Part shown: positions 37,343-46,188 of the stretch, in pieces
How positions within the stretch are numbered: position 1 is the first letter of the stretch
Layout: each line of letters begins with the position of its first letter
Origin: Pseudomonas thermotolerans DSM 14292
GTDB lineage: Bacteria > Pseudomonadota > Gammaproteobacteria > Pseudomonadales > Pseudomonadaceae
Length of the DNA stretch: 64,000 nt
Assembly: GCF_000364625.1 (NCBI RefSeq)
Contig: NZ_KB822606.1
Coordinates: 96,875 to 160,874, forward strand
Direction: 5' to 3'
The notes under the pieces: model-generated
What the model was told of the DNA's origin: nothing
The model's input: only the letters and a program-made list of their open reading frames with translations
The model's database searches: none
Program-made: the position numbers and the translations under genes

Positions 37343-38341
37343 ATGGGGTTCAAGGGGGGCGCATGGCTTGCCATGCTAACGTTGCTGGTTGCCGCTCCGT
37401 CATGGGGCGTCGAAATCGACGAAGCGCGGGAGGCCTTGAGCAAGAAGGAGGACGACGCCGACACCACCAAGGCGCTGGAGGAAGTCTTTCAGGCCGCCGA
37501 GAAGAGCTACACGCTGCTCAAGAAGGGCGAGCGTACGCTGACCTACGGCTTCGACTACTCGATGATGCGCGATACCCAGATCCAGAGCGTCAGGACCGGT
37601 AACGAGGTGTATAGCGTGCTGGCCCTGCCGGAGGCGCAGCACACCTTCACCAACTCCTTCACCTTCGACTACGGCATCTGGGACAACCTGACCTTCAGCA
37701 TGCGCCTGCCGCTGGTGGCCAAGTACGACACCGAGCGGGAGATCGACGTCTACGGCCTGGGCGACATTTCCCTGAGCCTGCGCTGGCAGCCCTGGGCCTC
37801 GGTGCGTGGCCGCCCGGTGTACACCCTGTACGGCACCCTGGGCCTGCCGACCGGCACCAGCCCCTACGACATCAACAGCAGCAAGGACCTGGCAACCGGC
37901 AACGGCTACTACAGCATCGGCGGCGGCCTGAACATGTCCTACGTGATCGACCCTGTGGTGCTGTTCGGTTCCCTCGGCTACACCTACAACCTGCCGGTCA
38001 CCGGCCTCCACCAGGTGCGCGGCGGACGCGAGCTGAACAAGGTCGAGCCGGGCTCGACGCTCAACTTCAGCATGGGCTTCGCCTACGCGCTGTCCTACGA
38101 CGTGTCGCTGGCGACCTCCTACCAGATGGCGCACAGCTTCAAGCCGACCTACACCTTCGCCGATGCCAGCTACGAGGGCTCGGAGCAGACCAGCGCGATC
38201 ATGAACTTCTCGCTGGGCATGCGTACCGCGCCCGACTACATCGTCAACGTCAACGCCGGTTTCGGCCTGACCGAGGACTCCCCGGACATCCTGCTGGGGC
38301 TGTCGCTGCCCCTCGATATCAAGGGCCTGAAGGCCCAGTAG
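37343..38341 (+). CDS. FilC-like outer-membrane beta-barrel with N-terminal coiled segment
   Basis: A 332-aa protein with a signal peptide (MGFKGGAWLAMLTLLVAAPS) cut near WGVE. A charged helical stretch (EIDEAREALSKKEDDADTTK and following, about residues 25-65) precedes a long series of amphipathic beta strands with aromatic ends (LTYGFDYSMM, NSFTFDYGIW, LGDISLSLRW, YYSIGGGLNM). This helix-plus-barrel layout resembles FapF, the Fap amyloid secretion channel. The ATG at 37343 has a GGGGGA site; an in-frame codon at 37268 would add 25 residues and hide the signal peptide. Confidence 0.65.
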   Translation: MGFKGGAWLAMLTLLVAAPSWGVEIDEAREALSKKEDDADTTKALEEVFQAAEKSYTLLKKGERTLTYGFDYSMMRDTQIQSVRTGNEVYSVLALPEAQHTFTNSFTFDYGIWDNLTFSMRLPLVAKYDTEREIDVYGLGDISLSLRWQPWASVRGRPVYTLYGTLGLPTGTSPYDINSSKDLATGNGYYSIGGGLNMSYVIDPVVLFGSLGYTYNLPVTGLHQVRGGRELNKVEPGSTLNFSMGFAYALSYDVSLATSYQMAHSFKPTYTFADASYEGSEQTSAIMNFSLGMRTAPDYIVNVNAGFGLTEDSPDILLGLSLPLDIKGLKAQ

Positions 38342-38356
38342 CGCAGCGGAGTTCCC

Positions 38357-39949
38357 ATGACGATGCGAATCACAGCGCTCGCAAGCGCCATTGCGTGGAC
38401 GACCCTGCTCTTTAGCGGGGCGGCGCAAGCGCAGATGGCCCAGAACCTGACCATCGGCAACCCCAAGGCGATGGCCCTGGGCAATGCCATCACCGCCGAC
38501 TCCAGCGGCATAGACGCGGTGCACTACAACCCGGCGGCCCTGACCAAGCTCAAGGGGCGTCAGACCACGGTGAAGTTCATTACCTGGATGATGGACATCC
38601 GCGCCGACTTCGATGCGCCGCCGGACTACGGCAGCAGCTTCCTGGGCCTGAACGACGACCCGGTCAAGAACCGCTCCAGCCGTACCACCACGGCGGCCAT
38701 GTACCTGCCCGGCCTGGGTGGGGCCGTCGATGTGCCGATGCTGTTCGCACCGCTGGCGGGCATCTCGATCAACCCGCCGGGCTCCAAGCTGACCTTCGCC
38801 ACCAACGTCTACGCTCCCCAGGCGCTGGGTTATTCCCGGGATGGCGATGATCCAGGCCGCTACCAAGGCAAGGAGGTGGTGCTGCAGCGCATTACCTACT
38901 TCTCGCCGTCGCTCGGCTACCAAGTCAACGATGAGCTGTCGGTGGGCCTGTCCATCGGCTTCTCCCACCAGGCAGTGGCGCTCAACCAGGACTTCCGCGC
39001 CCCAGGCATTCTCACCGGATTCACCGGCGTGGCCCAGGATCTTCTTTGCATCATCGAGGGCAACCCCTTCGAGGTATTGCTGAATCTCTGCGGTGGCGAC
39101 ATGGGGCCCTTCACCGATATCGGCAATCTGGACATCGACATGCAGCAGTCGCTGTCGCCCACCTGGAACTTCGGCGTGCTCTGGGAGCCTACCGACTGGT
39201 TCGCCTGGGGCGCGGTGTACCAGAGCGAGGCGAAGATGCACCTGCAGGGCAAGTACCGGATGAAGTACTCGGAGGACTGGCAGGGCTTCTGGCGCGGCCT
39301 GGACAGCTCGCTGATCGGGGTGATCTTCGATAGCATCACCCCGGACGGGGTGTTCGCCGAGGAGTCCGGCAACGTCTCCATGGATCTGACTTATCCGGCA
39401 CACTTCGCCACCGGCATCAAGCTCAAGCCGCACCCGCGCTGGCAGATCAACTTCGACCTGAAGTGGACCGACTACGCGGCCTGGGACAAGTTCGTGCTGG
39501 AGTTCGACCGCAAGCTGGACATCCTCAAGATCGCCCGGGTCTTCTCGCCGGACAACGCCACCGAGACCTCCATCATCCTCGACCGCGACTATGAATCGGT
39601 GTGGAGCTGGGCTGTCGGCGTGCAGTACGACGTCAACGACCGCCTGAGCCTGCGTTTCGGTTTCGAGCCGCGACCCTCGGCGATTCCCGGCAACAAGGCC
39701 GACGTGCTGGCGCCCTTGGGCGACGCCAAGCTCTACGGCCTCGGCCTGGGCTACCGCTGGGACAAGGACACCATCATCGACATCGGCTTCAACTACCTGA
39801 CCAGCAAGCAGAGCATCCCTTCGGGAGTCAGCTGCAACGTCAACTGCACCAGCATCGACAACATGGTCTACAACCCCTATGCCGACCTGGACATCGAGAC
39901 CCGCGTCAAGGCCTACATCCTGGCGCTGACCTACCAGACCACCTTCTGA
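38357..39949 (+). CDS. FadL/OmpP1-family outer-membrane channel (FilD-like)
   Basis: A 530-aa barrel of the FadL family, which passes hydrophobic compounds across the outer membrane. The signal peptide ends at GAAQA. The N-terminal hatch motif is visible (NPKAMALGNAITADSSGIDA, then VHYNPAAL), and the chain ends in an aromatic residue (LTYQTTF), as outer-membrane proteins require. It is somewhat longer than FadL. It begins 15 nt after the previous gene with GGAG upstream, so it belongs to the same operon. Confidence 0.8.
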   Translation: MTMRITALASAIAWTTLLFSGAAQAQMAQNLTIGNPKAMALGNAITADSSGIDAVHYNPAALTKLKGRQTTVKFITWMMDIRADFDAPPDYGSSFLGLNDDPVKNRSSRTTTAAMYLPGLGGAVDVPMLFAPLAGISINPPGSKLTFATNVYAPQALGYSRDGDDPGRYQGKEVVLQRITYFSPSLGYQVNDELSVGLSIGFSHQAVALNQDFRAPGILTGFTGVAQDLLCIIEGNPFEVLLNLCGGDMGPFTDIGNLDIDMQQSLSPTWNFGVLWEPTDWFAWGAVYQSEAKMHLQGKYRMKYSEDWQGFWRGLDSSLIGVIFDSITPDGVFAEESGNVSMDLTYPAHFATGIKLKPHPRWQINFDLKWTDYAAWDKFVLEFDRKLDILKIARVFSPDNATETSIILDRDYESVWSWAVGVQYDVNDRLSLRFGFEPRPSAIPGNKADVLAPLGDAKLYGLGLGYRWDKDTIIDIGFNYLTSKQSIPSGVSCNVNCTSIDNMVYNPYADLDIETRVKAYILALTYQTTF

Positions 39950-39958
39950 GTCACTGCC

Positions 39959-41119
39959 ATGCGGAGTTCGTCGCCACTGCCACTCCTCCTGCTGTGCAGC
40001 CTGCTGGTTCTGCCGGCGGCCCACGGCCAGGGCCGCTACCTGACCTGGGTAGACGATCAGGGCAGGGTGCACAACACCTTCGTCGACAGCCAGTACAGCG
40101 AGCTACAGCGCCAGGCGGCGCGGCGGGCCAGCCTCGCCGAGCGCATCCGCTTGAACCAGGGCCAGGGTGCCCAGTGGCCGGGTACGGCGACGACCGGGGA
40201 GGTGAAGCGCCGTTACTTCACCTGGGTGGATGCCAACGGCAATCTGCAGAACAGCTTCTACGCCGGCGACCGCGAACTGCTTAGCGGGCGCCCGGACCAG
40301 CTGCTGCCGAATGGTGAGCGTTTCAGCGATTACATCGATGCCGATGCGCTGGAAGGCCGCGGCTACGTGCGCCCGGGGCAGGACGAGCGCTACTACACCT
40401 GGGTGGACGAGCAGGGCCGGATGCGCAACTCCCCGGTGCTGCCGGCAGCGAAACGCTCCGGTGGTAGCCAGCCGATCCGCTTCACCGAGGGCCGACAGAT
40501 CGAGTTTGCCAGCCGCCAGCCGCTGCTGCCGGCCCTCGACGGCCAGCCGACCGAGGCCATGCAGGCCTTGCTGGCCGGCAGCAGTCCGAAGGGCGACGGC
40601 CTCTACCAGGAGCTGGTGAACCTCTGCTGCGCCCAACTGGCCGACAGTGACTTCACTGAGCTGTCCGCCGACGAGCCGCGCTACGAGGAGCTGAACCGTT
40701 TCTCGCCGAGCCTGGACTTCCCCATGGGGCGCAGCTACTACGCGGCCCTCAAGCTGCCGCGCTCGCACCTGACCTATGGCCTGCGGGTGCGCAGTTTCGC
40801 CAACAAGGGTCTGGTCTATCCCTCGCTGCTGTTCCTCGACGAGCATAAGCGGCCGACCCGGCTGGTCAGCGATGCGGTCTACCAGTTGCACCCGGAAACC
40901 TGGTACCGCTACGCCTTCATCGAGGGCACCGTGCCGGTCCACGCCGAGGCCGGCGAGCGCTACGTACTACTGATCACTACCAACGAGGACCGCAGTCTGA
41001 AGACCCTCGACAACAAGCCCTTCAAGCGCCCGCTGCAGGCTCTCGAGCTGGATGCCGCCGGCATGCAGGCCCATGCCCACGGTGACGAGGGGGGCTTCGA
41101 GCTGGCGGTGGTGCGCTAG
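39959..41119 (+). CDS. FilE-like exported protein with three YTWVD repeats and a MalM-like C-terminus
   Basis: A 386-aa exported protein (signal peptide to AAHGQ). Three copies of a short unit occur at residues 26-41 (RYLTWVDDQGRVHNTF), 85-100 (RYFTWVDANGNLQNSF) and 144-158 (RYYTWVDEQGRMRNS), resembling DUF4124-type modules. The C-terminal ~175 residues (for example LVYPSLLFLDEHKRPTRLVS, then GERYVLLITTNEDRS) resemble E. coli MalM, a periplasmic maltose-operon protein of unclear function. It is the last gene of the cluster, 9 nt after the FadL-like gene and just before a terminator. No enzymatic motif was seen. Confidence 0.65.
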   Translation: MRSSSPLPLLLLCSLLVLPAAHGQGRYLTWVDDQGRVHNTFVDSQYSELQRQAARRASLAERIRLNQGQGAQWPGTATTGEVKRRYFTWVDANGNLQNSFYAGDRELLSGRPDQLLPNGERFSDYIDADALEGRGYVRPGQDERYYTWVDEQGRMRNSPVLPAAKRSGGSQPIRFTEGRQIEFASRQPLLPALDGQPTEAMQALLAGSSPKGDGLYQELVNLCCAQLADSDFTELSADEPRYEELNRFSPSLDFPMGRSYYAALKLPRSHLTYGLRVRSFANKGLVYPSLLFLDEHKRPTRLVSDAVYQLHPETWYRYAFIEGTVPVHAEAGERYVLLITTNEDRSLKTLDNKPFKRPLQALELDAAGMQAHAHGDEGGFELAVVR

Positions 41120-41143
41120 GAAGTCCTGCCGATCGTAACGAAG

Positions 41144-41167
41144 AAGCCCGGCGAGTGCCGGGCTTTT
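41144..41167. terminator. Terminator after the fil-like cluster
   Basis: AAGCCCGGC / GCCGGGCTT with loop GAGT, followed by TT. It lies between the cluster and the convergent ATP-grasp gene and could serve both. Confidence 0.85.
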
Positions 41168-41185
41168 CGTGTGGAGGGGCGGGGA

Positions 41186-42178
41186 TCAGGCCTCGGCCTT
41201 CGCCGGATGCACGTGGCCGAACGTCTCCTGGGAGAATTTCACCCGTTCCTCGACGTTTTCCTGGATGCCCTTGGCTTCCAGCTCCGCCAGGCGCGCCTCG
41301 ATGGCATGGGTGCGCTTGGTCAGGCCGCAGTCATTGGCGATCTGGATGTTCAGGCCGGGGCGGGCGTTGAGTTCGAGGATCAGCGGGCCCTTTTCCTGGT
41401 CCAGCACCATGTCCACGCCGATGTAGCCTAGGCCGCAGAGTTCATAGCAGCCGGCGGCGAGTTTCATGAAGCCGTCCCAGTTGGGCAGCTGCACGCCGTC
41501 CACCGCGTTGCCGGTGTCCGGATGCTTGCTGATCTTGGCGTTCAGCCAGGTGCCCTTGAGGGTCACTCCGGTGGCCAGATCCACGCCCACGCCGATGGCT
41601 CCCTGGTGCAGGTTGGCCTTGCCGTTGGACTGGCGGGTCGGCAGGCGCAGCATGCCCATCACCGGGTAGCCTTTGAGGACGATGATGCGGATGTCTGGAA
41701 CGCCTTCGTAGCTGATGCTCTTGAAGATCGGATCCGGGGTCACCCGGTACTCGATCAGCGCGCGGTCGCGGTGCCCGCCGAGGGAGTACAGACCGGTAAG
41801 GATGTTGGAGATCTGATGTTCGATCTCCTCGTGGCTGATGATCCGCCCGGAGACCGTCTTGTAGCGATCCTCGAAGCGGTCGGCGATCACCAGGATTCCG
41901 TCGCCGCCGGCGCCTTGCGCCGGCTTGATCACGAAATCGCTGTGCTCGCCGATGATCGAGGAAAGCTTCTCGATGTCCTTTTCGGTCTCGATGATCCCGT
42001 ACATTTCAGGCACGTTGATGCCCGCCTGGATGGCACGCTGCTTGGTGAGGATCTTGTCGTCGACGATGGGGTAGAGGCGCCGCTCGTTGTACTTCAGCAC
42101 ATAGTCCGCGTTGCGCCGGTTGATGCCCATGATGCCCTTGGCTTCCAGGGCTTTCCATCGCTTGATCAGGCCGAACAT
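41186..42178 (-). CDS. RimK-like ATP-grasp ligase (alpha-L-glutamate ligase-like)
   Basis: A 330-aa ATP-grasp protein. The ATP-binding lysine and Gly-rich loop are in HSDFVIKPAQGAGGDGILV, and the metal-binding Glu/Asn are in GPLILELNARPGLNIQIAN. Members of this group are annotated as alpha-L-glutamate ligase-like and occur with 7TM transglutaminase-like proteins. They should form an amide or peptide bond on an unknown acceptor. The gene starts 3 nt after the stop of the 7TM gene, in a three-gene minus-strand operon. Confidence 0.8.
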   Translation of the reverse strand: MFGLIKRWKALEAKGIMGINRRNADYVLKYNERRLYPIVDDKILTKQRAIQAGINVPEMYGIIETEKDIEKLSSIIGEHSDFVIKPAQGAGGDGILVIADRFEDRYKTVSGRIISHEEIEHQISNILTGLYSLGGHRDRALIEYRVTPDPIFKSISYEGVPDIRIIVLKGYPVMGMLRLPTRQSNGKANLHQGAIGVGVDLATGVTLKGTWLNAKISKHPDTGNAVDGVQLPNWDGFMKLAAGCYELCGLGYIGVDMVLDQEKGPLILELNARPGLNIQIANDCGLTKRTHAIEARLAELEAKGIQENVEERVKFSQETFGHVHPAKAEA

Positions 42179-42181
42179 GGC

Positions 42182-43708
42182 TCAGTCCTTCAGGAAGGCT
42201 TTGAAGCGGAACAGCTCGGTCAGCCGGTAGCCGCGGTAGCGACCCATCGCCAGCATGAAACCGACCAGCACCAGGAGTACCGCCGGGAAGGTGAACACGA
42301 AGTACACCAGCTCGGGCACCTTCATCAGCAGGTAGGCCAGTGAGGCGGCGAACAGGGTGCCGACCGCGGCCTTCATGGCGTGGGCGGCACCGCGCTCTTC
42401 CCAGGTGATCGACAGGCGCTCGATGCTCATGGTCAGGATCACCATGGGGAACAGGGCCACCGACAGGCCGCTGTCGAAGCCCAGCTTGTGGCTGAGCAGG
42501 CTGATGGCGGCGATGGTCACCACCACGAAGGTCAGCACCACCGACAGGCGCGGCAGCATCTGCAGCTTCAGATGCTCCAGGTAGGAGCGCAGCGATAGGC
42601 CCAGCGCGGTGATCACCGTGAATAGGGCGATGCCCCATTGCAGGCCGGTTTCGCGGAAGGCCAGTGCGATCAGCACCGGGGTGAAGGTACCCAGGGTCTG
42701 CAGGCCGATCAGGTTACGCAGGATCAGGATCACCAGCACGCCCAGGGGGATCATGATCATGATCTGGAAGGTCTGTTGGGTCTGCAGCGGCAGGCCGTAC
42801 AGCGAGTACTCGAGGAAGCCGGCCTCGGTGCTCTCGTCGGTCAGCTTGGCCAGGTGGATGGCGTTGATTTCGCTGCTGTTGAGGTTGAAGCTGACCTGCG
42901 CGCGGCGGCCGCCGTCGACGCTGATCAGCGGCTCGTCGCCGAACCACCAGATCAGACGGTCGGCCGGCAGGCCCTGTTCGCCGGTTTCCGGGTTGAAGTA
43001 CAGCCATTTCTCGCCGTTGAAGCTGCGTACCCAGAGTTCCGGACTCTGCTGCACGTCGGCGATCAGGCGGATGGTGTGCAGGCGCTCCATCGGTACGTGG
43101 GCGATGGACAGCAGCAGCTCGATGGCCTTGGCCTTGTTGGCCACCGAGGTATCGCCGCCGAGCAGCAGCTTGACGTTGTCGTCGCTGGTGTTGTTGACCC
43201 GCTTGATGGTCTCGGTGATGAAGGTTTCGACGTCCGCCGAATGCTGGCGGATGGGAGCCAGCAGGGCTTCCGCGGCGATCTTCTCGGGGCCTTCCACGGG
43301 CAGGCTGTCGCGGAAGATCGGCCCCTTCGGCTTGGGCTGCTCGCCGCTGTAGCGCTTAGTCAGCACCAGGCGGTAGTAGAGGGTCTGATTGCCGCTGGCG
43401 CGGCGTGCCGACCAAGTGACTCGGCGGTTGCCGTCGGCGCGGTTGATGCTCACGCCGTAGTTACGCGACACGAAGCTCTCGTTCAGGCTGACGTAGTCCT
43501 GGGTCAGGGGCGGCACGAAGAGCTGCACCTTCACCGGGCTGTTCGGGCTGGCCTGGAATTCGACCTTGGCGTCGATGTTCCACAGATCGTCGGTCTCGTC
43601 CTCGGTCACCGGGATGCCGAGCACGAAGATCTGGTAGGCAGTGATCAGAAGACCCAGGATCACCAGCACGCCGATCAGGGCTTTCAGATGGAGGTTGAGA
43701 GAGCGCAT
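42182..43708 (-). CDS. Inactive-transglutaminase-like protein with C-terminal 7TM domain
   Basis: A 508-aa inner-membrane protein: one N-terminal helix (ALIGVLVILGLLITAYQIFV), a periplasmic region of about 200 residues resembling an inactive transglutaminase fold (no Cys-His-Asp triad visible), then a run of about seven membrane helices from roughly residue 230 to the end. This matches the Pfam pair Transglut_i_TM/7TM_transglut as I remember them. It probably senses or presents a periplasmic ligand for its partners, the ATP-grasp ligase and the retropepsin-like protease. Confidence 0.8.
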   Translation of the reverse strand: MRSLNLHLKALIGVLVILGLLITAYQIFVLGIPVTEDETDDLWNIDAKVEFQASPNSPVKVQLFVPPLTQDYVSLNESFVSRNYGVSINRADGNRRVTWSARRASGNQTLYYRLVLTKRYSGEQPKPKGPIFRDSLPVEGPEKIAAEALLAPIRQHSADVETFITETIKRVNNTSDDNVKLLLGGDTSVANKAKAIELLLSIAHVPMERLHTIRLIADVQQSPELWVRSFNGEKWLYFNPETGEQGLPADRLIWWFGDEPLISVDGGRRAQVSFNLNSSEINAIHLAKLTDESTEAGFLEYSLYGLPLQTQQTFQIMIMIPLGVLVILILRNLIGLQTLGTFTPVLIALAFRETGLQWGIALFTVITALGLSLRSYLEHLKLQMLPRLSVVLTFVVVTIAAISLLSHKLGFDSGLSVALFPMVILTMSIERLSITWEERGAAHAMKAAVGTLFAASLAYLLMKVPELVYFVFTFPAVLLVLVGFMLAMGRYRGYRLTELFRFKAFLKD

Positions 43709-43713
43709 GTAGA

Positions 43714-44250
43714 TTACTCTGCTGAGTTTGCGTCAGTGGCGCAGTCCGGTTTACCGGCTGCGTATTTAAGGCTTGGGTCGACCAGGGCTCCGAAACGCTT
43801 GAGAGCTTCGGAGCCGATCAGGAGGGGGTATTGGAACGCGCTTCGGTCGGTCAAGTTCACTTCGATGTTGCGCAGCGTGCTGCCCAGGCAGACGCTCAGT
43901 TCGATCACCGGACGGGCCGTGTAGTTCTTCTCTTCCTCGGCGTTGTAGTCGCCGGCGCGGCGCTTGATCTTGCTGATCCGCGCCAGCGGGCGCTCGATCG
44001 GGGTCTCCTGGGCATCATCGGTGCCCAGGTAGAAGCGCACCCAGGTTTCCCCATCGCGCTTGAAGCGTTCGATGCCGCGCGCGCTCAGCGAGGCGGTCTT
44101 GGCGCCGGTGTCCAGTTTGGCGGCGAGTTCGGCGCCTAGCTCGGGAAGGGTGGCGTACTCATTCAGACCATAGATGGTCTTCTCGGCAGCGAGACTCAGG
44201 CCGGGCAGGAGGAAAAGGCAGAACGGCAGGGCAAAGGGCTCGAGTCTCAT
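43714..44250 (-). CDS. Periplasmic retropepsin-like aspartic protease (Zn_protease/RimB family)
   Basis: A 178-aa exported protein with a signal peptide (PFALPFCLFLLPGLSLAAE). It carries the retropepsin active-site motif Asp47-Thr48-Gly49-Ala in LAAKLDTGAKTASLSA. The family is often labelled ATP-dependent zinc protease, a historical name; the fold is that of dimeric aspartic proteases. A second conserved block is PLLIGSEALKRFGALVDPS. It is first in a minus-strand operon with the 7TM and ATP-grasp genes, 5 nt apart. Confidence 0.82.
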   Translation of the reverse strand: MRLEPFALPFCLFLLPGLSLAAEKTIYGLNEYATLPELGAELAAKLDTGAKTASLSARGIERFKRDGETWVRFYLGTDDAQETPIERPLARISKIKRRAGDYNAEEEKNYTARPVIELSVCLGSTLRNIEVNLTDRSAFQYPLLIGSEALKRFGALVDPSLKYAAGKPDCATDANSAE

Positions 44251-44413
44251 AAGTCCTGTGGATATGGAACGGTCGCGTGGAGTCTAGCAGGAAGACCGGC
44301 ATTCCCGGTCAGGCGGCGCGGCATTCTAGCACCCTGGCATGTCAGCGGCGACAGGCGAATCAAGCCGTGGCGATCCGAGGGATGCTCGGTCGAGCGTTTT
44401 CGATTATCAGACG

Positions 44414-44425
44414 ATTGTCGACAAT
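44414..44425. promoter_or_regulatory. Palindromic GntR-type operator upstream of prpR
   Basis: ATTGTCGACAAT is a perfect 12-bp palindrome about 75 bp before the GntR regulator gene. FadR-subfamily regulators bind sites of this form. Confidence 0.6.
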
Positions 44426-44487
44426 TCTGTTTTCGCGTTTGACGGGATTGGCTTTGGCGTTTAGCCTTCATGGCAATTCACTGTCAA

Positions 44488-44499
44488 TGTGTCGACAAT
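44488..44499. promoter_or_regulatory. Second, imperfect copy of the operator at the prpR start
   Basis: TGTGTCGACAAT matches the upstream palindrome at 10 of 12 positions and abuts the proposed ATG at 44501, a position suited to autorepression. Confidence 0.5.
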
Positions 44500-44500
44500 C

Positions 44501-45220
44501 ATGCTGGACGTGACAACCCCCAACCCGGTAGCCCAGGACGAGGCCGAGACGCTCTCGGAACATGTCTTCCGGCGCATTCAGTCGGCCATCATCAAGGGCG
44601 AGATCGCTCCCGGCAGCAAGATTTCCGAGCCGGAACTGGCACGTACCTACGGTATCAGCCGTGGCCCGCTGCGCGAGGCCATCCATCGCCTGGAAGGTCA
44701 GAAGCTGCTGGTGCGGGTACCGCACGTCGGCGCCCGGGTGGTGTCCCTCAGTCATGCGGAGCTGATCGAGCTGTACGAGATCCGCGAATCCCTGGAGGGC
44801 ATGGCCTGCCGCCTGGCCGCCGAGCGCATGAGCCAGGCGCAGATCGACGAGCTGCGCCGGGTCCTCGACCTGCACGAGCAGGATGCCGCCTTCCAGGCCG
44901 GGGTCGGCTACTACCAGCAGGAAGGGGATTTCGACTTCCACTACCGGATCATCCAGGGCAGCGGCAATCGCACCCTCGCCAAGCTGCTCTGCGACGAGCT
45001 CTATCAACTGGTGCGCATGTACCGCCTGCAGTTCTCCGCCACGCCGAACCGGCCGCGCCAGGCCTTCGCCGAGCACCACCGCATTCTCGACGCCATCGCC
45101 GAGCGTGACGGCGAGCTGGCCGAGCTGCTGATGCGCCGCCACATCGGCGCTTCCAAACGCAACATCGAGCGTCACTTCCAGGACGCCCAGAAGACAGCCA
45201 AACCAAGAGGTGAGTCATGA
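44501..45220 (+). CDS. GntR/FadR-subfamily regulator of the 2-methylcitrate operon
   Basis: A 239-aa repressor-type protein. The N-terminal GntR winged helix ([20 protein letters not shown], then [20 protein letters not shown]) is followed by an FCD all-helical ligand domain with metal-binding type histidines ([22 protein letters not shown]). Pseudomonads use such a regulator for prp genes instead of the NtrC-type PrpR of enterics; the ligand is probably a 2-methylcitrate-pathway intermediate. The start at 44501 ([16 protein letters not shown]) is preferred; a GTG at 44489 would overlap the second operator. Its stop overlaps prpB (ATGA). Confidence 0.85.
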   Translation: MLDVTTPNPVAQDEAETLSEHVFRRIQSAIIKGEIAPGSKISEPELARTYGISRGPLREAIHRLEGQKLLVRVPHVGARVVSLSHAELIELYEIRESLEGMACRLAAERMSQAQIDELRRVLDLHEQDAAFQAGVGYYQQEGDFDFHYRIIQGSGNRTLAKLLCDELYQLVRMYRLQFSATPNRPRQAFAEHHRILDAIAERDGELAELLMRRHIGASKRNIERHFQDAQKTAKPRGES

Positions 45221-46104
45221 GTCAGCTTTCCCCCGGCCAGCGTTTCCGCCAGGCCCTTGCCGAAGAGAAACCGTTGCAGGTCATCGGCGCGATCAACGCC
45301 AACCACGCGCTGCTGGCCAAGCGTGCCGGTTTCAAGGCCATCTACCTGTCCGGTGGCGGCGTGGCGGCTGGCTCCCTAGGCCTGCCGGACCTGGGCATCA
45401 ACACCTTGGACGATGTGCTCACCGACGTGCGGCGCATCACCGACGTCTGCGACCTGCCACTGCTGGTGGACATCGACACTGGCTTCGGCCCCAGTGCCTT
45501 CAACATCGAGCGCACCGTGAAGAGCCTGATCAAGGCCGGTGCCGCCGCCTGCCACATCGAGGACCAGGTCGGCGCCAAGCGTTGCGGCCACCGTCCGGGC
45601 AAGGAAATCGTCTCCACCGAGGAGATGGTCGACCGTGTCAAGGCCGCCGTGGATGCCAAGACCGACCCCGAGTTCTTCCTGATCGCACGCACCGACGCCA
45701 TCCAGGCCGAGGGCGTGGACGCCGCCATCGAGCGCTGCCAGCGCTACATCGAGGCCGGAGCCGACGGCATCTTCGCCGAGGCGGCCTACGACCTACCCAC
45801 CTATCAGCGCTTCGTCGAGGCCCTGAAGGTGCCGGTGCTGGCCAACATCACCGAGTTCGGCGCGACCCCCCTGTTCTCCCGTGACGAGCTGGCTTCGGTC
45901 GGCGTGGCCATCCAGCTCTTCCCGCTGTCCGCCTTCCGCGCCGCCAACAAGGCAGCCGAGAGCGTCTACACCTCGATCCGTCAGAACGGCCACCAGAAGG
46001 ACGTGATCGAACTGATGCAGACCCGCGCCGAGCTCTATGACCGCATCGGCTACCACGCCTTCGAGCAGAAGCTCGATGCATTGTTTGCCGCCGGCAGGAA
46101 GTGA
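45217..46104 (+). CDS. prpB: 2-methylisocitrate lyase
   Basis: PrpB splits 2-methylisocitrate into pyruvate and succinate, the last step of propionate oxidation by the methylcitrate cycle. The 295-aa protein has the PEP mutase/isocitrate lyase fold with the signature [10 protein letters not shown], the metal-binding DIDTGFG and HIEDQVG. It overlaps the GntR gene by 4 nt, so regulator and pathway are in one transcript. Confidence 0.96.
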   Translation: MSQLSPGQRFRQALAEEKPLQVIGAINANHALLAKRAGFKAIYLSGGGVAAGSLGLPDLGINTLDDVLTDVRRITDVCDLPLLVDIDTGFGPSAFNIERTVKSLIKAGAAACHIEDQVGAKRCGHRPGKEIVSTEEMVDRVKAAVDAKTDPEFFLIARTDAIQAEGVDAAIERCQRYIEAGADGIFAEAAYDLPTYQRFVEALKVPVLANITEFGATPLFSRDELASVGVAIQLFPLSAFRAANKAAESVYTSIRQNGHQKDVIELMQTRAELYDRIGYHAFEQKLDALFAAGRK

Positions 46105-46188
46105 TCGACCGAGGGCAGGGCGCAGCCGGGTTGCCTGCCGCCCTGTCAGTGGAAAGAACACAGAACAACAAGATTCGAGGAGATATCC

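Noticed and set aside
37400..40072. 890-codon minus-strand frame opposite the beta-barrel genes
   Set aside because: It spans three genes with signal peptides and barrel patterns on the other strand; no family resemblance.
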